Below, piece by piece: positions 10,836 to 18,937 of a stretch of DNA of 45,077 nucleotides. Where the stretch lies: NCBI GenBank assembly GCA_029961105.1, contig JASBVO010000020.1, positions 1-45,077 of the forward strand. The letters are read 5' to 3'. A model generated the notes under the pieces. It had not been told where the DNA came from, made no database searches, and saw nothing but the letters and a program-made list of their open reading frames with translations. The stretch's first letter is position 1; each line of letters begins with the position of its first letter. This DNA comes from Micrococcus sp. (GTDB lineage: Bacteria > Actinomycetota > Actinomycetes > Actinomycetales > Micrococcaceae). Position numbers and translations under genes: made by a program.

Positions 10836-11051
10836 TCAGACTCCGACGACGAAGGCGAAGACCAGGCCCAGGATGGCGAGGGCTTCGGCCAGGGCGAAGC
10901 CGAGCAGGGCGATCGGCTGCAGGATGCGCTGAGCTTCCGGCTGACGGGCGACGCCGTTGATGTAGGCGGCGAAGATCAGGCCCACGCCGATCGCGGAGCC
11001 GATGGCGGCCAGGCCGTAGCCGATCATGTTCAGAGAACCGTGCAGTTCCAT
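10836..11051 (-). CDS. atpE: F1Fo ATP synthase subunit c
   Basis: 71-residue proteolipid forming the rotor ring. Two membrane helices: helix 1 (about 8-32) has the Gly/Ala-rich GAAIG-like packing face ([10 protein letters not shown]), and helix 2 (about 45-70) carries the proton-binding carboxylate Glu in [11 protein letters not shown]. The polar loop ARQPEAQ between them contacts gamma and epsilon. The residue context indicates a proton-type ring; I see no obvious sodium-binding signature. ATG 11051 is preceded by GAAAGGAAC, a good ribosome site. Confidence 0.97.
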   Translation of the reverse strand: MELHGSLNMIGYGLAAIGSAIGVGLIFAAYINGVARQPEAQRILQPIALLGFALAEALAILGLVFAFVVGV

Positions 11052-11215
11052 TGTGTTCCTTTCAAGATGCCAGTCGGCAGGTTGTGCGGGGATCCCCGGC
11101 GTGGGTCCGGCGGTTGCCGGTACCGGGAAGTCTTGCGGTGGCGGACCTCAGGGCCCGCCGATCCGTTCCCGTGCTCGCCCCGGCTGCGTACCGGCGCGGG
11201 CTCGGGCCCGGAAGG

Positions 11216-12028
11216 TCAGTGGTCGTTGGCGGCGATGGCGCCCTGGATGTAGATCGCGGTCAGCAGGGTGAAGACGAAGGCCTGCAGGAACATGATCAGC
11301 AGTTCCAGGAAGTACATGGCCACCGAGCCGAGGATGACCAGCACACCAGTGCCCTGCAGGGCGAGGTTGCCCGTCTCCATGATGAGGAACTGCGCGCCGG
11401 AACCGGCCAGCATCACGATCATGTGCCCGGAGAGCATGGTGGCCATCAGACGCAGGGAGTGGGTCAGCGGCCGGACGATGAAGTTGGAGATGATCTCCAG
11501 CGGCACGAGCAGCGGCAGGATCCAGCCGGGCACGCCGCTGGGGACGACGGCGAGCTTGAAGTACTTCGGGCCGTTGCGGCGGACGCCGACGCCGATCCAG
11601 ATGACGTAGACGATCAGGGCCATGGCGTAGGCCGAACCGGCGTGCGAGAAGCTCGGCAGCTGCAGGAACGGGATGGCGCCGAAGAGGTTGTTCAGCAGCA
11701 CGAAGAAGAAGATGCCGAACAGCAGCGGCACCCAGGCCTTGAACTCCCGCTCGCCGATGATGTCCCGGCCGATGCCGTTGCGCACGAAGGCGTAGCCGGA
11801 CTCGGCCAGCCACTGGACCTTGCCGGGCTTGAGCTGCGCATTGCGCATGGCCAGCATGAAGAAGGCAGCGATGAGGATGACCGAGAGGATGATCATCAGC
11901 ATCTGCTTGCCGAAGCCCGTGCCGTACTCGGCCATCCACGGGAGGATGTCCGGAAGGTGGGTCTGGTCGATCGTGGGAGGAGCGAATCCACCCTGATCGG
12001 TGGAGCTGGCGAGCACGATCGGTAGCAC
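11216..12028 (-). CDS. atpB: F1Fo ATP synthase subunit a
   Basis: 270-residue membrane subunit a, which forms the proton half-channels against the c ring. The start is GTG 12028 with GAGAGGA upstream. About six membrane helices are visible. The essential arginine is in RPLTHSLRLMATML; four residues after that Arg is Thr, where E. coli and many others have Asn (RLFGN). I believe RLMAT occurs in relatives, so this is probably lineage-specific. The C-terminal helix with QAFVFTLLTAIYIQGAI is typical. It is the first subunit gene of the operon and follows the atpI-like gene after a 279-base gap. Confidence 0.96.
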   Translation of the reverse strand: MLPIVLASSTDQGGFAPPTIDQTHLPDILPWMAEYGTGFGKQMLMIILSVILIAAFFMLAMRNAQLKPGKVQWLAESGYAFVRNGIGRDIIGEREFKAWVPLLFGIFFFVLLNNLFGAIPFLQLPSFSHAGSAYAMALIVYVIWIGVGVRRNGPKYFKLAVVPSGVPGWILPLLVPLEIISNFIVRPLTHSLRLMATMLSGHMIVMLAGSGAQFLIMETGNLALQGTGVLVILGSVAMYFLELLIMFLQAFVFTLLTAIYIQGAIAANDH

Positions 12029-12139
12029 GCTGATCCTCTCTGCAATGTCCGTCAGCGGAACGCGGTCGTGGGCGTTCCCTCCACGCGGTCAGGGGCGGCG
12101 ACACGGCTCAGCCCGGACCGTCGTTATTGATCGTTGATG

Positions 12140-12145
12140 AGCCTA
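12140..12145 (-). promoter_or_regulatory. candidate -10 (TAGGCT) upstream of atpB
   Basis: The gap 12029-12307 between the atpI-like gene and atpB is the only large one inside this block, so an operon promoter is expected. On the minus strand TAGGCT fits TANNNT and would give a leader of about 105 bases. No good -35 stands at the right distance. The gap also contains a 7-bp hairpin at 12236-12257 and an unusually AT-rich patch around 12210-12230. Confidence 0.35.
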
Positions 12146-12235
12146 CCAAACCGGGCACGGTGCTCATGACCAGATCGCCGGTTTCGGGGCGCTTTTCCGG
12201 CCTCAGGACGTTTTATTTCTACGTTGTGTCGAAGT

Positions 12236-12257
12236 CCGGCGGGGATCCGGCCGCCGG
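12236..12257 (-). terminator. weak hairpin after the atpI-like gene
   Basis: Inverted repeat CCGGCGG/CCGCCGG (12236-12242, 12251-12257) just downstream of the atpI-like stop at 12308. There is no T-run after it, so it could at most be a partial terminator separating atpI from atpB. Confidence 0.3.
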
Positions 12258-12307
12258 CGGGGCCGCCCGAGGGCCGTCGTCGGACGCCGGGGTGCCGCCT
12301 GACCGGC

Positions 12308-12757
12308 TCAGTCGTCGTAGATCTGCTGCCGGGTACGGGCGAAGACGAGCACCTCGGTGGCCTGCCAGGCGAGGATGGCCAGCAGCGCGCCCACCCCGGC
12401 GGGGAGCGGCTGGAGCCAGCCCGGGACGGGCACCACCGTGAGCAGCACCGCCATCAGCACGAGCTTCACCACGAACCCGAACAGGGCGATGAAGATCGCC
12501 TGGTCCCGCCAGCGGTTCCAGGACCAGGCGGTGAGCGCCAGGGTCATGGCGGACAGGACCACGACGGCGGCGCCGGCCAGTGCCAGCGACGCGGCGGCGG
12601 CGGGGCCGCCCACCGGCCAGGCGATCCCGGCCGCGATGGCGACGGCGACGAGGCAGACGGTCAGGCACGCGATCAGGATCCCCCACCAGCCGCGGGTGTT
12701 CTGGCGGCGGAGACGTCCTGCGCCGGAGGATCGCCTGGTCTTCGGTGCGGGCCTCAT
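12308..12757 (-). CDS. AtpI-like four-helix membrane protein
   Basis: 149-residue membrane protein: a basic, Arg/Lys-rich N-terminus (1-22), then four hydrophobic helices (about 24-48, 52-78, 88-110, 114-135) and a short charged tail ending QQIYDD. Its size, helices and position immediately before atpB fit the actinobacterial counterpart of AtpI, proposed to help c-ring assembly or metal supply to the ATP synthase. Sequence similarity is weak by eye, so the assignment rests largely on context. ATG 12757 overlaps the stop of the WecA-type gene by four bases (ATGA). Confidence 0.7.
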   Translation of the reverse strand: MRPAPKTRRSSGAGRLRRQNTRGWWGILIACLTVCLVAVAIAAGIAWPVGGPAAAASLALAGAAVVVLSAMTLALTAWSWNRWRDQAIFIALFGFVVKLVLMAVLLTVVPVPGWLQPLPAGVGALLAILAWQATEVLVFARTRQQIYDD

Positions 12758-13857
12758 CGGCTCCCCCTTCTGGAACGACGGACCCAGGGATGCAGGGTCA
12801 GGTAGCCGGCGCCGATCAGCAGCGCGGCCAGGACCGGCAGCACGATGCGCCAGTCGAAGAAGTTCAGCGAGACGACGCCGTAGGCGATGAGGAACGCCCA
12901 CAGGTACAGCAGCAGGACCGCCTGGCGGTGCGTGTAACCACCGTCCACGAGCTTGTGGTGGAGGTGGCCGCGGTCGGCCGAGAACGGGCTGGTGCCCCGG
13001 GCGGTCCGGCGGACCACGGCCAGGGACAGGTCGATCAGCGGCAGGGCCACCACCGCGATCGGCAGCAGGATGGGCATGTACGCCGGCACGTTCCGGAAGC
13101 GGAAGCCCTCCATGGCGCCGACGTCGGCCGTGACGGCCACGGCGGCGGAGGCCAGCAGCAGCCCGATGAGCATGGCCCCGACCTCGCCCATGAAGATCCG
13201 CGCCGGGTTGAAGTTGTGCGGCAGGAACCCCAGGCAGCAGCCGACGAGCAGCGCCATGAGCAGGGTCGCCAGGTTGGAGTAGTCGAACTGGTTGATGGTG
13301 CGCGTCAGCAGGTACGAGTAGATGAAGAACGCCGAACCGCCGATCACGGCGATGCCGGCCGCCAGGCCGTCCAGGCCGTCCACGAAGTTGATGGCGTTCA
13401 TGGTCAGCACGAGGATGAAGATGGTCAGCCCGATCTGGACCGGCTCGCTGCCCACCGGGATCCAGCCCACGGGCATGGCCTCGACGCGGATGCCGTGCAG
13501 GGCCACCAGCGCGGCGGCCCCGACCTGCCCTGCGAGCTTCAGGGTCCAGTGCAGGTCCCACAGGTCGTCCGCGACTCCCATGACCAGGACCACGGCCAGC
13601 GCCAGGACGACCCCGCGCACCGGTTCGGGGTCCGTGAAGATTCCGTCCAGGAACGGCACCATGGCCCCGATGCCCAGTCCGGCCAGGACACCGGCGAGCA
13701 TGGCGACCCCGCCGAGCTTCGGCACCGGCCGCCGGTGCACGTCCCGCTGGCGACGCGGGGTGTAGACCCGCCCCTTCAGTGCCAGTACCCGGACAGCCGG
13801 CGTCAGGACGAAGCTGACGAGGGCGGACAGGGCCAGCAGCAGGAGGTAGGCCTTCAT
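12754..13857 (-). CDS. wecA: WecA/TagO-type polyprenyl-phosphate sugar-1-phosphate transferase
   Basis: 367-residue polytopic enzyme that moves a sugar-1-phosphate (usually GlcNAc-1-P from UDP-GlcNAc) to a polyprenyl phosphate, the first step of wall polymer synthesis. Family motifs: KLGGVAM (47-53), the Mg-binding VADDLWD (Asp97, Asp98), NAINFVDGLDGLAAG (Asn154, Asp160, Asp163) and the RGHLHH loop (296-301). The third conserved carboxylate block, normally FMGDxG, reads FMGEVG, so the usual Asp is Glu225; see findings. It starts ATG 13857, overlapping the tsaC stop by four bases, and ends overlapping the atpI-like start. The gene order matches Rv1302 and neighbours in Mycobacterium. Symbol by family; the exact polymer is unknown. 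Confidence 0.85.
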   Translation of the reverse strand: MKAYLLLLALSALVSFVLTPAVRVLALKGRVYTPRRQRDVHRRPVPKLGGVAMLAGVLAGLGIGAMVPFLDGIFTDPEPVRGVVLALAVVLVMGVADDLWDLHWTLKLAGQVGAAALVALHGIRVEAMPVGWIPVGSEPVQIGLTIFILVLTMNAINFVDGLDGLAAGIAVIGGSAFFIYSYLLTRTINQFDYSNLATLLMALLVGCCLGFLPHNFNPARIFMGEVGAMLIGLLLASAAVAVTADVGAMEGFRFRNVPAYMPILLPIAVVALPLIDLSLAVVRRTARGTSPFSADRGHLHHKLVDGGYTHRQAVLLLYLWAFLIAYGVVSLNFFDWRIVLPVLAALLIGAGYLTLHPWVRRSRRGSR

Positions 13858-14555
13858 CGACCGCTCGGCACCGCCGGACCGGCCTGGCCCGCGCCGCCGT
13901 CGGTGTCCCCGTCCGCTTCCAGCAGGTCCGGCACGACGCCGACGAGGTCGGCGAAGGGCAGGGCGCCCTGGCGGACCACCCGGAACGGCGAGACCGTGCA
14001 GTCCACGATGGTCGACGGCGCGGAGACCTCTCGCTCGCCGTCGTCGAGGTAGACGGCCACGGACTCGCCGAGCATCTCCTCGGCGGCCCGCGCCGACGTC
14101 GCGGCCGGCAGGCCCGTGCGGTTGGCGCTGGAGACGGCCATCGGCCCGACCTCCTGGAGCAGTTCGCGGGCGACCTGGTCGTCCGGCACCCGCAGCGCCA
14201 CGGTGCCCCGGGTCTCCCCGAGGTCCCAGGCCAGCGACGGCTGCGCGGTGAGGATCAGGGTGAGGGCGCCGGGCCAGAAGGCCTCGGCCAGCTCCCGCGC
14301 GGCCGCCGGGACGTCCACGGCCAGCCCGTCCATCACCTGGGGGGCGCCGATCAGCACGGGCGGGGGCATCGAGCGCCCGCGGCCCTTGGCGGCCAGCAGC
14401 ACGGCCACGGCCTGGGGCGAGAAGGCGTCGGCGCCGATCCCGTAGACGGTGTCGGTCGGCAGCACCACGCACTGCTGCCGGCCCAGGGCCTGCCGCGCGG
14501 CCTCGATGCCCTCGTCCAGCCCGGTCTCCGTGGTGCAGTCGATCATCGTGCTCAC
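13854..14555 (-). CDS. tsaC: L-threonylcarbamoyladenylate synthase (YrdC/Sua5)
   Basis: 233-residue YrdC-domain protein that makes threonylcarbamoyl-AMP from Thr, bicarbonate and ATP for the universal t6A37 tRNA modification. The VVLPTDTVYGIGADAF block, the KGRGRSMPPPVLI segment (KxR and pocket) and the SSANRTGLPAATSA motif are clear. It lacks the C-terminal Sua5 domain. The start GTG 14555 overlaps the prmC TGA by four bases (GTGA); an ATG nine bases later is the alternative. The last 20 residues are Gly/Asp-rich and not part of the fold. Threonine biosynthesis genes lie a few genes upstream in the same direction. Confidence 0.94.
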   Translation of the reverse strand: MSTMIDCTTETGLDEGIEAARQALGRQQCVVLPTDTVYGIGADAFSPQAVAVLLAAKGRGRSMPPPVLIGAPQVMDGLAVDVPAAARELAEAFWPGALTLILTAQPSLAWDLGETRGTVALRVPDDQVARELLQEVGPMAVSSANRTGLPAATSARAAEEMLGESVAVYLDDGEREVSAPSTIVDCTVSPFRVVRQGALPFADLVGVVPDLLEADGDTDGGAGQAGPAVPSGR

Positions 14556-15577
14556 GGTGTCATTGTCCCATCGACTCCCCCGGTGACCTGCCCATCGACG
14601 GGCCGGGCGGTGCGGACGGCCTCGGTGTACCGGGGCCGGTCGTTGAGGTCGTTGCGGGCGAGGACCGCGTCGAACAGTCCGTCGCGCTCGAGCAGCCTGG
14701 CCACGGCCGCCGACTGGGTGTCGTCGTGCTCCATGACCAGCACGCCGCCGGGGCGCAGCAGGCGGGCCGCGGACGCGGCGACCACGGACGGCATCCGCAT
14801 GCCGTCCGCACCCCCGCCGTACAGCGCGCGCTCGGGATCCCGGCGGGCCTCGGCCTGCTCCGGGATGCGGCCGTCCGGCACGTAGGGCGGGTTGGACACC
14901 ACGACGTCGACGCGCCCGTCGAGCGCGGACAGTGCCGTGGCGGCGTCGTCCAGGTGGAGCTCGACGCCGCGGGGCCCGAGGTTGGCGGCGGCCCACCAGG
15001 CCGCCTCCGGGTCGGCCTCCACCGCGTGCAGGCTCACACCCGGCACCTCCTCGGCCATCGCCGCGGCGATCGCTCCGGATCCGGTGCACAGGTCCACGCC
15101 GATGACGGCCCCGGCCCCGCGGGCCCGGACGGCCTCGGCGAGGGCCTCGATGGCCCGGCCGGCCACGAGCTCGGTCTCCGGGCGGGGCAGGAACACGCCG
15201 TGCCCCACCTGCAGGTCCACGGACCGGAACGCGGCGGTGCCGGTGAGGTACTGCAGGGGCGTGCGCGTGGACCGGGAGATGGCCAGGCGGCGGAAGTCGA
15301 CCGCCTGCACCGCGGTCAGCTCGCGGCCGGCCACGGCCCACGCGGCGACCTCGCCGCGGGAGGCCCCCAGGACGTGGGCGGCCAGCAGTTCGGCGTCGGC
15401 GCGCGGGGAGGGGACCCCGGCCGCGGCCAGCAGCTCGGCGGCCGAGCGCAGCAGGGCGTCCAGCCCCGGATCCTCCCGCACTCCCCCGGCGCGGGCACCG
15501 TGGGCACGGAAGGATCCGGCCGGCGTCGGGCGCGGCCGTGACGGGGTGGTGCGTTCCGTGGTCATGGCGTCTGTCAT
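14552..15577 (-). CDS. prmC: release-factor glutamine N5-methyltransferase
   Basis: 341-residue PrmC/HemK. It methylates the glutamine of the GGQ motif of release factors; its target RF1 is encoded directly upstream. After a poorly conserved 38-residue N-terminus come a helical substrate-binding domain (40-115), the SAM-binding DLCTGSGAI (162-170) and the catalytic NPPY (229-232). It starts at ATG 15577, 10 bases after the prfA stop; an ATG four codons later (15565) is also possible. The stop overlaps the tsaC GTG. Confidence 0.95.
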   Translation of the reverse strand: MTDAMTTERTTPSRPRPTPAGSFRAHGARAGGVREDPGLDALLRSAAELLAAAGVPSPRADAELLAAHVLGASRGEVAAWAVAGRELTAVQAVDFRRLAISRSTRTPLQYLTGTAAFRSVDLQVGHGVFLPRPETELVAGRAIEALAEAVRARGAGAVIGVDLCTGSGAIAAAMAEEVPGVSLHAVEADPEAAWWAAANLGPRGVELHLDDAATALSALDGRVDVVVSNPPYVPDGRIPEQAEARRDPERALYGGGADGMRMPSVVAASAARLLRPGGVLVMEHDDTQSAAVARLLERDGLFDAVLARNDLNDRPRYTEAVRTARPVDGQVTGGVDGTMTP

Positions 15578-15587
15578 CGGTGCCTCC

Positions 15588-16694
15588 TCACTTCGCCTGG
15601 CCGGCCTGGTCGCTGCCGGAGTGCTGGCCCAGGGACTCCAGCCGGTGCTGTTCGTCCAGCTCGATGCAGGACTGCAGGACCGGGCCGAGGTCCCCGTCGA
15701 GGACGGCGTCCAGGTTGTAGGCCTTGTACCCGGTCCGGTGGTCGGCGATCCGGTTCTCGGGGTAGTTGTAGGTCCGGATCCGCTCGGACCGGTCCATGGT
15801 CCGCACCTGGGAGGCCCGGGTCGCCGCGTTCTCGGCGTCCAGCTGTTCCTGCTGGTGCGCCAGCAGCCTCGAGCGCAGCACGCGCATGCCCGCCTCGCGG
15901 TTCTGGATCTGGGACTTCTCGTTCTGCATGGACACCACGATCCCGGTGGGCAGGTGCGTGATGCGCACGGCGGAGTCCGTGGTGTTCACGGACTGCCCGC
16001 CCGGCCCGGAGGACCGGAACACGTCGATCTTCAGGTCGTTCGGGGCGATCTGGACCTCCTCCGGCTCGTCGACCTCCGGGAACACCAGCACGCCGGCGGC
16101 AGAGGTGTGGATCCGGCCCTGTGACTCGGTCACCGGCACCCGCTGCACGCGGTGCACCCCGCCCTCGAACTTCAGGTGGGCGTAGACCCCCTCGGCCGGG
16201 TCGGTGGAGGCGCCCTTGATGGCGACCTGGACGTCCTTGTAACCGCCCAGGTCTGACTCGGTCGAGGAGAGGATCTCCGTCTTCCAGCCTCTGGACTCGG
16301 CGAAGCGCACGTACATCCGTAGCAGGTCGCCGGCGAACAGGGCGGCCTCCTCGCCGCCCTCCCCGCCCTTGATCTCCAGGATGGCGTCGCGCGCATCGGA
16401 GGGATCCCGCGGGATGAGCAGCCGGCGCAGCCGCTCCGCGGCCTGGTCGGTGGCCTCCTGCAGGGCCGGCACCTCGGCGGCGAAGTCGGGGTCGTCCTGC
16501 GCCAGCTCCCTCGCGTCCGCGAGGTCGGCGGCGGCCTGCTGCCAGGCACGATGGGCGGAGACGATCCCGTTGAGTTCCGCAAAGCGGCGGCCGAGCCTGC
16601 GGGACAGGGCCTGGTCCTGGTGGACGGCCGGGTCGGCGAGCCGCTCGGTGAGTTCGTGGTGCTCGTCCAGCAGATCCTGCACGGACTCGAACAT
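15588..16694 (-). CDS. prfA: peptide chain release factor 1
   Basis: 368-residue RF1, reading UAG and UAA. The stop-codon recognition tripeptide is PVT (187-189, in [14 protein letters not shown]), the RF1 form rather than the SPF of RF2. The universal GGQ is at 232-234 in [11 protein letters not shown]. The [15 protein letters not shown] segment (107-121) is typical. AAGGA precedes ATG 16694. It is followed after 10 bases by prmC, which modifies it. Confidence 0.98.
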   Translation of the reverse strand: MFESVQDLLDEHHELTERLADPAVHQDQALSRRLGRRFAELNGIVSAHRAWQQAAADLADARELAQDDPDFAAEVPALQEATDQAAERLRRLLIPRDPSDARDAILEIKGGEGGEEAALFAGDLLRMYVRFAESRGWKTEILSSTESDLGGYKDVQVAIKGASTDPAEGVYAHLKFEGGVHRVQRVPVTESQGRIHTSAAGVLVFPEVDEPEEVQIAPNDLKIDVFRSSGPGGQSVNTTDSAVRITHLPTGIVVSMQNEKSQIQNREAGMRVLRSRLLAHQQEQLDAENAATRASQVRTMDRSERIRTYNYPENRIADHRTGYKAYNLDAVLDGDLGPVLQSCIELDEQHRLESLGQHSGSDQAGQAK

Positions 16695-16730
16695 GGTGGT
16701 TCCTTCACTCAGTGGCGCTCAGTGGCCAGT

Positions 16731-16750
16731 GGCAATCGGTGGCAATCGGT
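16731..16750. repeat. two tandem 10-base repeats in the rho-prfA gap
   Basis: GGCAATCGGT occurs twice head to tail, flanked by further AGTGGC/CAGTGG pieces (16711-16730). It lies in the 132-base gap between prfA and rho, where rpmE stands in many Actinobacteria. It looks like simple slippage or a scar; no function is evident. Confidence 0.6.
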
Positions 16751-16775
16751 GGATGGGGATGCATCGGGAACGACT

Positions 16776-16817
16776 CGGCCCCCGGCCCGCCGCGTGGGTG
16801 CGGCGGGCCGGGGGCCG
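16776..16817 (-). terminator. perfect 18-bp hairpin downstream of rho
   Basis: Inverted repeat 16776-16793 / 16800-16817 with a six-base loop, starting ten bases after the rho stop. The stem is almost pure G/C. No T-run follows on the minus strand, so it would be a non-canonical terminator or a 3'-end stabiliser separating rho from prfA. Confidence 0.65.
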
Positions 16818-16826
16818 GCGTCGGTG

Positions 16827-18914
16827 CTACTTCTCGCCCTTGGGCCCCAGCGTGGTCTTGGAGACCAGCATCAGGAACTCGGCGTTGGACTGGGTGTCCT
16901 TGATCTTGTTGGTCAGGATCTCCAGTGCCTGCTGCGTGTCCAGGCCGGAGAGCACCCGGCGCAGCTTCCACATGATCTTGATCTCCTCGCCGGAGAGCAG
17001 GTTCTCCTCGCGGCGGGTACCGGAGGCGTTGACGTCCACCGCCGGGAAGATCCGCTTGTCCGCCAGCTGGCGGGACAGGCGCAGCTCCATGTTGCCGGTG
17101 CCCTTGAACTCCTCGAAGATGACCTCGTCCATCTTGGACCCGGTCTCCACGAGGGCGGTGGCCAGGATGGTCAGCGAACCGCCGTTCTCGATGTTGCGGG
17201 CGGCACCGAAGAAGCGCTTCGGCGGGTAGAGGGCCGAGGAGTCCACGCCGCCGGACAGGATCCGTCCGGAGGCGGGGGCGGCCAGGTTGTAGGCACGGCC
17301 GAGGCGGGTCATGGAGTCGAGCAGCACGACGACGTCGCGCCCCATCTCCACCAGCCGCTTGGCCCGCTCGATCGCCAGCTCGGCCACGGTGGTGTGGTCG
17401 TCCGCCGGGCGGTCGAAGGTCGAGGCGATGACCTCACCCTTGACCGAGCGCTGCATGTCGGTCACTTCCTCCGGCCGCTCGTCCACCAGCACCATCATCA
17501 GGTGCACCTCGGGGTTGTTGGTGGTGATGGCGTTGGCGATCGACTGCAGGATCATCGTCTTGCCGGCCTTCGGCGGGGACACGATCAGGCCGCGCTGGCC
17601 CTTGCCGATGGGGGCCACGAGGTCGATGACGCGCGGGCCGATCAGCTTGGAGTCGGTCTCCAGGCGCAGGCGCTCCTGCGGGTACAGCGGAACCAGCTTG
17701 TTGAACTCGACGCGCTTGGGGTTGTCCTCGGCCGGCTGCCCGTTGACGGAGGTCAGCTTCACCAGGGCGTTGAACTTCTGCCGGCTGCCGCCGCCCTGGT
17801 TCTCCCCGTCCCGGGGTGCACGGATCGCGCCGGTGACGGCGTCGCCCTTGCGCAGCCCGTGCTTCTTGACCATGGACAGCGAGACGTAGACGTCGTTGGA
17901 GCCCGGCAGGTAGCCGGAGGTGCGCACGAAGGCGTAGTTGTCCAGCACGTCCAGGATGCCGGCGACGGGCAGCAGCACGTCGTCCTCGGTCACCTCGGTG
18001 TCGTCGACCTCCGGGCCGGTGCGGCCGCGACGGTTGCGGTTGCGGTCGTTCCGGTTGCGGTTCCGGCGGTTGCGGCGGCCGTTGCCGTCGTCATCGCGGT
18101 CGGCGCGGTTGTCAGTGCGGCCGCGGCTGCCGCCACCGGACTGCTGGTCCTGCCCGCCATCGCGGTTGTCACGGTCGCCGCGGTTGTCACGGTCGCCGCG
18201 GTTGTCGTTGCGGCCGCGGCTGCGGCCGGACTGCTGGTCCTGGCCACCCTCGCGGGACTCCTGCTGACGGGTCCCGCGGCCGGAGCCGCCGGACTGCTGG
18301 TCCTGGCCACCCTCGCGGGACTCCTGCTGACGGGTTCCGCGGCCGGAGCCGCCGGACTGCTGCTGGTCCGCGGCACCGTCGGCGCCCTCCTGGCCTGCGG
18401 CCGGGGCGGCATCGGCGGAACCGGTGGCGGCATCGCCCGAGGAACCGGCCGGCGCCTCGGCGCGGCGGGACCGCGAGCGGCGGGCCGGGCGGGTGGTGCC
18501 CTGCCCGTCGCCGTCGGACTGCTCGGCCGCGGGCTGCGGGCCGGCGTCCTGGCCCTGGACCGGCGCGGAGGAGTCGGACGCACCGTCGACGCCCGTCGCG
18601 GCGGGCTTGTCGGCCTGCTTCGCGGTCCTGCCCCGGGCGCCGCGGCCGGTGGTGGCGGTGGCGCCGTCAGTGGCGGCCTCGGCGCCGCCGTCGTCCTTCT
18701 GCGCCGGCTTGCGGTCGGCCACGGCGCCGCCGCGCTGGTGGCTGGAGATGGCGGCCACGAGATCGGACTTGCGCATCCGGGAGCCCCCGGTGATGCCGAG
18801 CTGGGAGGCCAGGGCCTGAAGCTGTGCGAGCTTGAGGCCGGCCAGGCCCCCGCCGGTGGGGGCCTGGGTGGAATTGCCCTCGGATGCCGTGGGCAGTTCA
18901 GTGGTTTCGGTCAC
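16827..18914 (-). CDS. rho: transcription termination factor Rho with long disordered insertion
   Basis: 695-residue Rho, the hexameric RNA helicase that ends transcription. The Rho-N helical domain (about 22-60, LKLAQLQALASQLGI, RKSDLVAAI) is separated from the RNA-binding core by a 250-residue insertion (about 62-310) rich in Ala/Asp and then Gly/Arg/Gln/Asn/Asp, typical of high-GC Actinobacteria, where such inserts aid RNA binding. Inside it a 21-residue unit is present twice exactly (63-bp duplication). The OSF/CSD core begins near GILDVLDNYAFVRTSGYL (319-336); PLYPQERLRLE follows, and the Walker A is SPPKAGKT (446-453). The start is GTG 18914 with AGAAGGA upstream; a hairpin lies in the leader. 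Confidence 0.97.
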   Translation of the reverse strand: MTETTELPTASEGNSTQAPTGGGLAGLKLAQLQALASQLGITGGSRMRKSDLVAAISSHQRGGAVADRKPAQKDDGGAEAATDGATATTGRGARGRTAKQADKPAATGVDGASDSSAPVQGQDAGPQPAAEQSDGDGQGTTRPARRSRSRRAEAPAGSSGDAATGSADAAPAAGQEGADGAADQQQSGGSGRGTRQQESREGGQDQQSGGSGRGTRQQESREGGQDQQSGRSRGRNDNRGDRDNRGDRDNRDGGQDQQSGGGSRGRTDNRADRDDDGNGRRNRRNRNRNDRNRNRRGRTGPEVDDTEVTEDDVLLPVAGILDVLDNYAFVRTSGYLPGSNDVYVSLSMVKKHGLRKGDAVTGAIRAPRDGENQGGGSRQKFNALVKLTSVNGQPAEDNPKRVEFNKLVPLYPQERLRLETDSKLIGPRVIDLVAPIGKGQRGLIVSPPKAGKTMILQSIANAITTNNPEVHLMMVLVDERPEEVTDMQRSVKGEVIASTFDRPADDHTTVAELAIERAKRLVEMGRDVVVLLDSMTRLGRAYNLAAPASGRILSGGVDSSALYPPKRFFGAARNIENGGSLTILATALVETGSKMDEVIFEEFKGTGNMELRLSRQLADKRIFPAVDVNASGTRREENLLSGEEIKIMWKLRRVLSGLDTQQALEILTNKIKDTQSNAEFLMLVSKTTLGPKGEK
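18166..18215. repeat. 18-base imperfect tandem repeat inside rho
   Basis: A unit like CGGTTGTCACGGTCGCCG is repeated in tandem, encoding the NRGDRD repeats of the Rho insertion (about residues 238-250). Its length is a multiple of three, so the frame is kept. A slippage-prone low-complexity region. Confidence 0.6.
18226..18362. repeat. 63-bp direct tandem duplication inside rho
   Basis: Units 18226-18288 and 18289-18351 are identical except for one base (C/T near 18273/18336), and an 11-base partial third copy follows. Each unit encodes 21 residues with the core GRGTRQQESREGGQDQQ. The near identity at DNA level indicates a recent duplication. Confidence 0.9.
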
Positions 18915-18937
18915 GAAGGTTCCTTCTCCCTCGTCAG

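Noticed and set aside
11052-11215. Hidden gene or RNA between atpB and atpE
   Set aside because: The 164-base gap contains only a short GGGGATCCCC palindrome (11088-11097) and GC-rich sequence; no supported frame or structured RNA.
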